From Datura wrightii (taxonomy: Eukaryota; Streptophyta; Magnoliopsida; Solanales; Solanaceae), in contig JASDFA010000010.1 of NCBI GenBank assembly GCA_035772735.1, positions 128,039,501 through 128,103,500 of the forward strand: a stretch of DNA of 64,000 nucleotides, written 5' to 3'. Below are positions 59,661-64,000 of this stretch, piece after piece; the first letter of the stretch is position 1; the number at the start of each line of letters is the position of its first letter. The position numbers were made by a program, and so were the translations under genes. Under the pieces are notes generated by a model that saw only the letters and a list, made by a program, of their open reading frames with translations, was not told where the DNA came from and ran no database searches.

Positions 59661-61311
59661 ACTTTAGAAAATCTCATGCAAGAACTTTAGAGAGATTTAG
59701 AGAAATCTCATGCCCATTCTCATGCAAGATCTTTAGAGAGATTTTTGGGGGAATCAAGGTCTTCTTCCCCAAGTTTCCATCAATTTCTTTGTGGGTATTC
59801 AATGAACTTTGAGTCACTCCATTTCCAAGTATGTAGGGTTTTAGAATGGGTGAAATCCTTTCACACCCATGCCCAATTTCGATTTAAATCATGAACTCTT
59901 CTATTTAAGTCTATGGGGTTTTACTCAAATACATGAAACTGTAGTTTCTCATTATGGATATGATTTAATTGAGTCTTAATTATCGAATTATGAATGATGG
60001 GTAGGTTTTATTATTATTTCCTTTAAGTCATGTTTCAAGCTTTTAAATCCAAAATGCCCATTTGATGAAGGTTCATAGAAGTTATAATTTATGATGAATA
60101 CCCTATAATTTGAGTTTATTGATGATGGAAAAGCATGATTTTCAAGTTACCCACGATTATAAGCATGTTTTGAAAGAATTGAGTATGATGAAGTAATGGG
60201 AAATGCCCATATATTGAAAGATGGTTTACGATTTATGAAGCGAATTTCATGATTTATCGATTTATGATGTTGACCGATGAAAAAGGTCCTTTGATTCTTG
60301 GCTAGGCATATTTTAAAGGGGATCAATGATGATAAATGTTATATCTTAGCTAATGAATTTGTATGCATGATGTTATTGATTTACATATGAGCCTATATGC
60401 ATATTTTTGGGAGTCATTTCTAGCACCTAGCAGCCCGGCATTCAAAGGACTACTCAGTGTCTCATAACCACGTGCCACCATGGGTTGTAAATGATATGAT
60501 GTATTGATTATGATCCCCTCAAATGTTATATCAAACCTAATGCATGACCCTCGCCTGGCAAGCCAGGGTCGGCTCTGCCCACTTGAGCGAGACAGTGGGG
60601 CATCATGAAAGGCTCTACCATGATGGTGTCGGTTATGACAAGTCCTCCATTTGTTCTGCATGTTTTATGTATTGTTATGTTTATGTTGTGGCTCAAGTTA
60701 TGTTTTGATAAATTTACTTATGATTATGAAAATCAATGGTTATGAATGATTTGAAAGCCTTGAGCCTTATGTTTTATTACGAAGATTTTAACGTAAGCAT
60801 GATATCCTCCTCTTATATCATTTACAAGTTTTATTTACTTTGAAATGTCCATTTTACTTACCTTGTATACTTAGTACATTCCACGTACCGACCACATACT
60901 TTCTATGTTGTATCGTTTCATGATACAAGGTCCGGACCTTAGGCTCATCCTCATCCATAGTCCGTCTCAGCTTACGGTTTCAGCTTATTGGTGAGTCCTC
61001 ATGTTCTAAGGGCAGTTTGATAGACTTTCATGTTGATTATGTTTCAGTATTGATCGGGTTAGTTGGGGTAGTTTTCCCATCAACCCATCTTATGTAGTAG
61101 AGGCTTTCAAACAAGTATGTAGTGCTCAGCTGTGTATATGTTCCGTATTTCATGATGTTACGCTATAATTACGTTTCTGTTATGTTTTAATGATTATCAT
61201 TCCATTTATTTTAATGGTATTAGTTGTATGCATGATCCATGGGTCGACTTGGGGTCCCTCAGGGTTCCTTGTTCCGTGTCTACGATCTGGGTGTATGTTT
61301 GGGTCATGACA
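59661..61311 (+). repeat. E9 5' LTR, 5'-truncated
   Basis: It begins at the junction with a small imperfect repeat (CTCATGCAAGA..CTTTAGAGAGATTT twice, 59675-59740). Three-hairpin module at 60872-61013, 298 nt from the end. U3 with its palindromes is absent. Confidence 0.8.
60872..61013 (+). other. Three-hairpin LTR module (E9)
   Basis: TAGTAC/GTACCG (60872-60890, one mispair), TGTATC/GATACA (60909-60927, perfect) and GTCCTC/AAGGGC (60995-61013, one mispair), 7-nt loops. Confidence 0.68.
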
Positions 61312-61315
61312 AACA

Positions 61316-61327
61316 TGTTATCAAAGC
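61316..61327 (+). other. E9 primer-binding site, two mismatches
   Basis: TGTTATCAAAGC against TGGTATCAGAGC. Confidence 0.65.
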
Positions 61328-61520
61328 AATAGGTTTGAAGTGTCCTAGGATGTCTGAAAGCCGTGTTAAGTAGAGTCTTTTTCATGAGTGTGAAGCAAGA
61401 CACACCTATGACGAAGAGGCTACTAGACGTTTAGGAAATATTCCCATCTTTCATGTTATATGTCGTGCGATGAAAAGTCTTTCCATCTTTCTAATTCGTG
61501 CGATTTGCAATTGCAGAATT

Positions 61521-62563
61521 ATGGCTCCTAGAAGAATGAACGTAAGGAGGAATGGAAATGATGAAGGCCACAGAGATGGCAATGACCATGGGCATCAGCA
61601 AGCCCCACCTATTACGGAGCCCCAAGCACCAGAGCCAGATACCCACGCTGAGTTTCGGGAGGCTATTCAAATATTAGCGCAGGCCTTGATCGCTCAGGTC
61701 AACCAGTAGGCTGTTGCGCAGGTCCCACAGAATGGCAATGCAACGACAACTCGGATTAGAGACTTCTTCAGGATGAACCCTCATGAGTTCACGAGATCGA
61801 AGGTGGATGAGGATCCACACAAGTTCATTAAAGGGATCTTGAAGGTAACTCAGGTTATGGGGGTGGTGAATAGGGAATATGTTAACTTTTCCTCTTATCA
61901 GCTAAAAGAGGTCTCTCATATTTGGTACAAGCAATGGAAGGACAGCAGCGCAGCGGGTGCGGGCCCAATCAGCTGGGATAAGTTCCATATGGATTTTCTA
62001 GATAGGTTCTTTCCTCGGGAGAAGAGGGAGTTGAAATCAGCGGAGTTCATGAACCTCAAGCAGGGAAAGATGGCAGTGTGGGAGTATTCGCTTGAGTTCA
62101 CTCGGTTGTCAAAGTACACCCTGGAGTTAGTGATAGATCAGAGGGCGCAGGTGAGCCGATTCGTTCATGGTGTGGCTGGTTATTTAGAGAAGGATTGCAG
62201 GACTGTCATACGATACTAGGATATGGAATGTCATCGCATAGTGTTGTACACCCAGCAGATGGAGGCGGCTCATACGAGGGAGAGGGAGGCAAAGAGGGCT
62301 CGGACGGATAGCCGTGGGTTTTCATATCAGAGGTCCTACGGTGTCTACCATCCACTGTATCAGAAGAGGTCACTAGCCCTAACACCATCATCAGATAGTG
62401 TTCCATCAAGACCCAGGGGTGATCAGAGAAGCAGGGCTCCAATATTGAGGGATTATAGAGGCACCCAGTTAGAGAATACCTCTCAAGCCTACGGGAAGAG
62501 CGGCAGGAGTCACACTGGGGAGTGCGGCTCAGATGTCTGCTATGTGTGTGGTAGATCTGTGCA
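61521..62563 (+). pseudogene. E9 gag, interrupted in the zinc knuckle
   Basis: ATG at 61521 (MAPRRMNVRRNGNDEG). One continuous frame to 62563 with only two stops, at 61707 and 62217. It shows HAEFREAIQILAQALIAQVN, PHEFTRSKVDEDPHKFIKGI, DKFHMDFLDRFFPREKRELK and YSLEFTRLSKYTLELVIDQR. The knuckle starts CYVCGRSVH and the E10 LTR begins within the codon after His, so the last Cys lies beyond E10. Along with the RT region of E2 it is among the least damaged coding stretches here. Confidence 0.85.
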
Positions 62564-64000
62564 TGATCTTGGGCAGAATTATATGCCCAAGTGATACTCA
62601 AATGCTTCATTTCGTCGTGTTCATACATTGATAATTGTACCTTCTCATGTGATTTGTAGTTAAAATGTGAATTTATACTAACCAACATGATTAGTGTTGT
62701 TTTGCAGGAAAAATATAATTTTAGGAAGCTAAGATGCATGTTGGGAGAAATCGGGAAGAGACTCGGAAGCGAGCAATGAAAATGGCTCAGGTTGTGCAGC
62801 AAACTAAGGGGCTCCGCGATGGAGCCGTGTCACGCTGCCATCGCGGATGCATTCTGCCCCGGATGATAAAAATATGCCAAATTACAATGAAGGTCCGCGT
62901 TGGGGCCATGGCACGTTGGCCAAGCCCCGCGTTGCACGCCGTGGCACGTTGGGCATAATTACCTGGAGGACCGGATTCCGGTGAGGGTCCGTGTTTGTGG
63001 CGTGTCACGGAGGCAGTGCTCCGTGATGCACTCCGTGACACGTTGCTTGTTATTTCGGGAAAAATTCTCACTAGTATAAATAGCACACTTAGGTTTATTT
63101 TTAATTATTCTGACTTGGTTGAGCAAGAACATGGGTTACAGGCAGTTGAGGGGACGAAATTCTTAGGGTTCTTCTCTATCTCTTTCTTCCTTATTTCAAT
63201 TATTTGTATGATGTACACTCATTTAACGATGTTTAATCAACAAATGAGTGGCTAAATTCACTTCTTGCTAAGGTTAAGAACATTTGTAGTGGAATGTAAT
63301 TATTGATCATCTTGGTTTTTCATCTTTTCTTCCATGGCTGTTCTATTAATTCTTGTTCTTACTGCATTAATGTTTGGCCAATATTAATGTATATCTAAAA
63401 AATTCGGTTTGCGCTCGAAAGAGAAAGAAATTGGAAAGTTGTGAATTAATAGGATATGATCTCTTCTTGGTTTGGGAAAATTGAAAATTGATTTACCTTC
63501 AGAATAGAAATATATCTGAAAGTCGTATTAGTCAATTACGGAATCGGTTTCGTATGGCTAGAACATGAATTTTTTCTTATCACAAAAATGTAGGTGGAAG
63601 GTTCATGATTCTTAAGTTGGGTTAAATACGAGAGTTTTAATCCATACTCAATAATTCTTGACTAGCAATCGAAGGAAAGATTAACCAATTTGTATCAATA
63701 AATTGCTTCCCTGCATGTTTGTTTTAGCCTCAGCATGCTCATTACTATAGTTCAGACTCAATTTGTACATTTGTTTTAGATTAGTATAAATTAGGAAACA
63801 AACTCCCAAAATCTTCTTGAAACTGTTGTCTGCATTATTAGAGTTAGAGTTTATTAATGCTTTATTCGATTATTACCTTGGTCCAGTCCCTGTGGGATCG
63901 ATACTTGGCTACTCTAGCCATTTTACTACTTGTTCGACCACGTGCACTTGCGTGTAGGTATCCAAACCATCAAACAAGTTTTTGGCGCTGTTGCCGGGGA
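62564..64000 (+). mobile_element. E10: Athila-type element, 5' LTR and PBS only
   Basis: LTR 62564-63976 (1413 bp), starting TGATCTTGGGC and ending CAAACA, same family as E1. PBS at 63983-64000. The body lies outside the window. TATA box 63075-63082; GTGTCACGGAG inverted repeat 63002-63041, perfect. The left flank, which should be duplicated on the far side, is GTGCA. Confidence 0.88.
63983..64000 (+). other. E10 primer-binding site (tRNA-Asp type)
   Basis: Starts TGGCGCTGTTGCC; one change from the complement of the tRNA-Asp 3' end. Confidence 0.8.

Larger units (their letters stand above)
59661..62563 (+). mobile_element. E9: chromovirus, partial 5' LTR, PBS and gag
   Basis: The LTR lacks its start (59661-61311 remain) and ends GGGTCATGACA. 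A mutated initiator-Met PBS (61316-61327) and gag (61521 on) follow. The LTR end is the complement of the E3 LTR start, so it is the same family as E3. Cut at 62563 by E10. Confidence 0.85.

Noticed and set aside
62206..62802. 198-codon minus-strand open frame
   Set aside because: It spans the E9 gag/E10 LTR junction on the antisense strand, so it is a shadow.

Overview
This window looks like repeat-rich plant nuclear DNA. The LTR family signatures (chromovirus LTRs starting TGTAACACCCC or ending GTCGTGACA, and an Athila-type primer-binding site) fit a large Solanaceae-type genome, perhaps Capsicum or Nicotiana; I cannot fix the species from sequence alone. I found no convincing host gene, rRNA or tRNA gene. 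Almost everything is LTR retrotransposon, mostly Ty3/gypsy chromovirus (Tekay/Del-like, with a C-terminal chromodomain) plus Athila-type insertions. All coding regions are broken by stops, frameshifts or nested insertions.

Left part (1-34,500), a nest at least four levels deep. E7 (+), the tail and 3' LTR of a chromovirus, is cut at 1070 by E3 (-, 1071-29592). E3's left LTR is split at 2231 by E2 (-, 2232-21187, perfect CATGG target duplication). E2's pol is split at 6230 by E1 (+, 6231-15546, target duplication CCAAA/CCGAA, two LTRs of 1424 bp each). E1 is Athila-like: gag, protease and an env-position ORF, but no reverse transcriptase, RNase H or integrase. To the right of E3 lies a second, 5'-truncated pol (29593-32847, -) that shares E3's right LTR. 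It abuts head-to-head a plus-strand element, E4 (32848-38645), whose 3' LTR carries an inverted Athila/Tat-type solo LTR (35044-36660, GGTAT duplication).

Middle (38,646-50,837). Unassigned host-like sequence contains a solo LTR E6 (39178-41525, CTAAG duplication), a CACTA-type terminus at 42789, and E11 (-, 42963-49573, TCCGG duplication). E11 is an LTR element with gag only, and one of its LTRs carries a 40-bp minisatellite.

Right part (50,838-64,000). E5 (+; 5' LTR, gag, start of protease) is interrupted by E8 (-; LTR, chromodomain, integrase, RNase H). E8 abuts head-to-head E9 (+; partial LTR, PBS, gag). E9's gag zinc knuckle is interrupted by the 5' LTR of another Athila-type element, E10, which runs off the window at its PBS.

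The most interesting signal is not coding. Nine LTR copies from several diverged chromovirus families share a module of about 142 nt, placed 284-305 nt from the LTR 3' end in eight of them. It holds three successive stem-loops, nearly always with about 6-bp stems and 7-nt loops, and one stem shows compensatory changes. A second structure, a hairpin with core TTCGAGGACGAA, sits just before the polypurine tract in both the chromoviruses and the Athila-like element. A third is the dense array of short palindromes (ACGASTCGT) in the U3 part of most LTRs.
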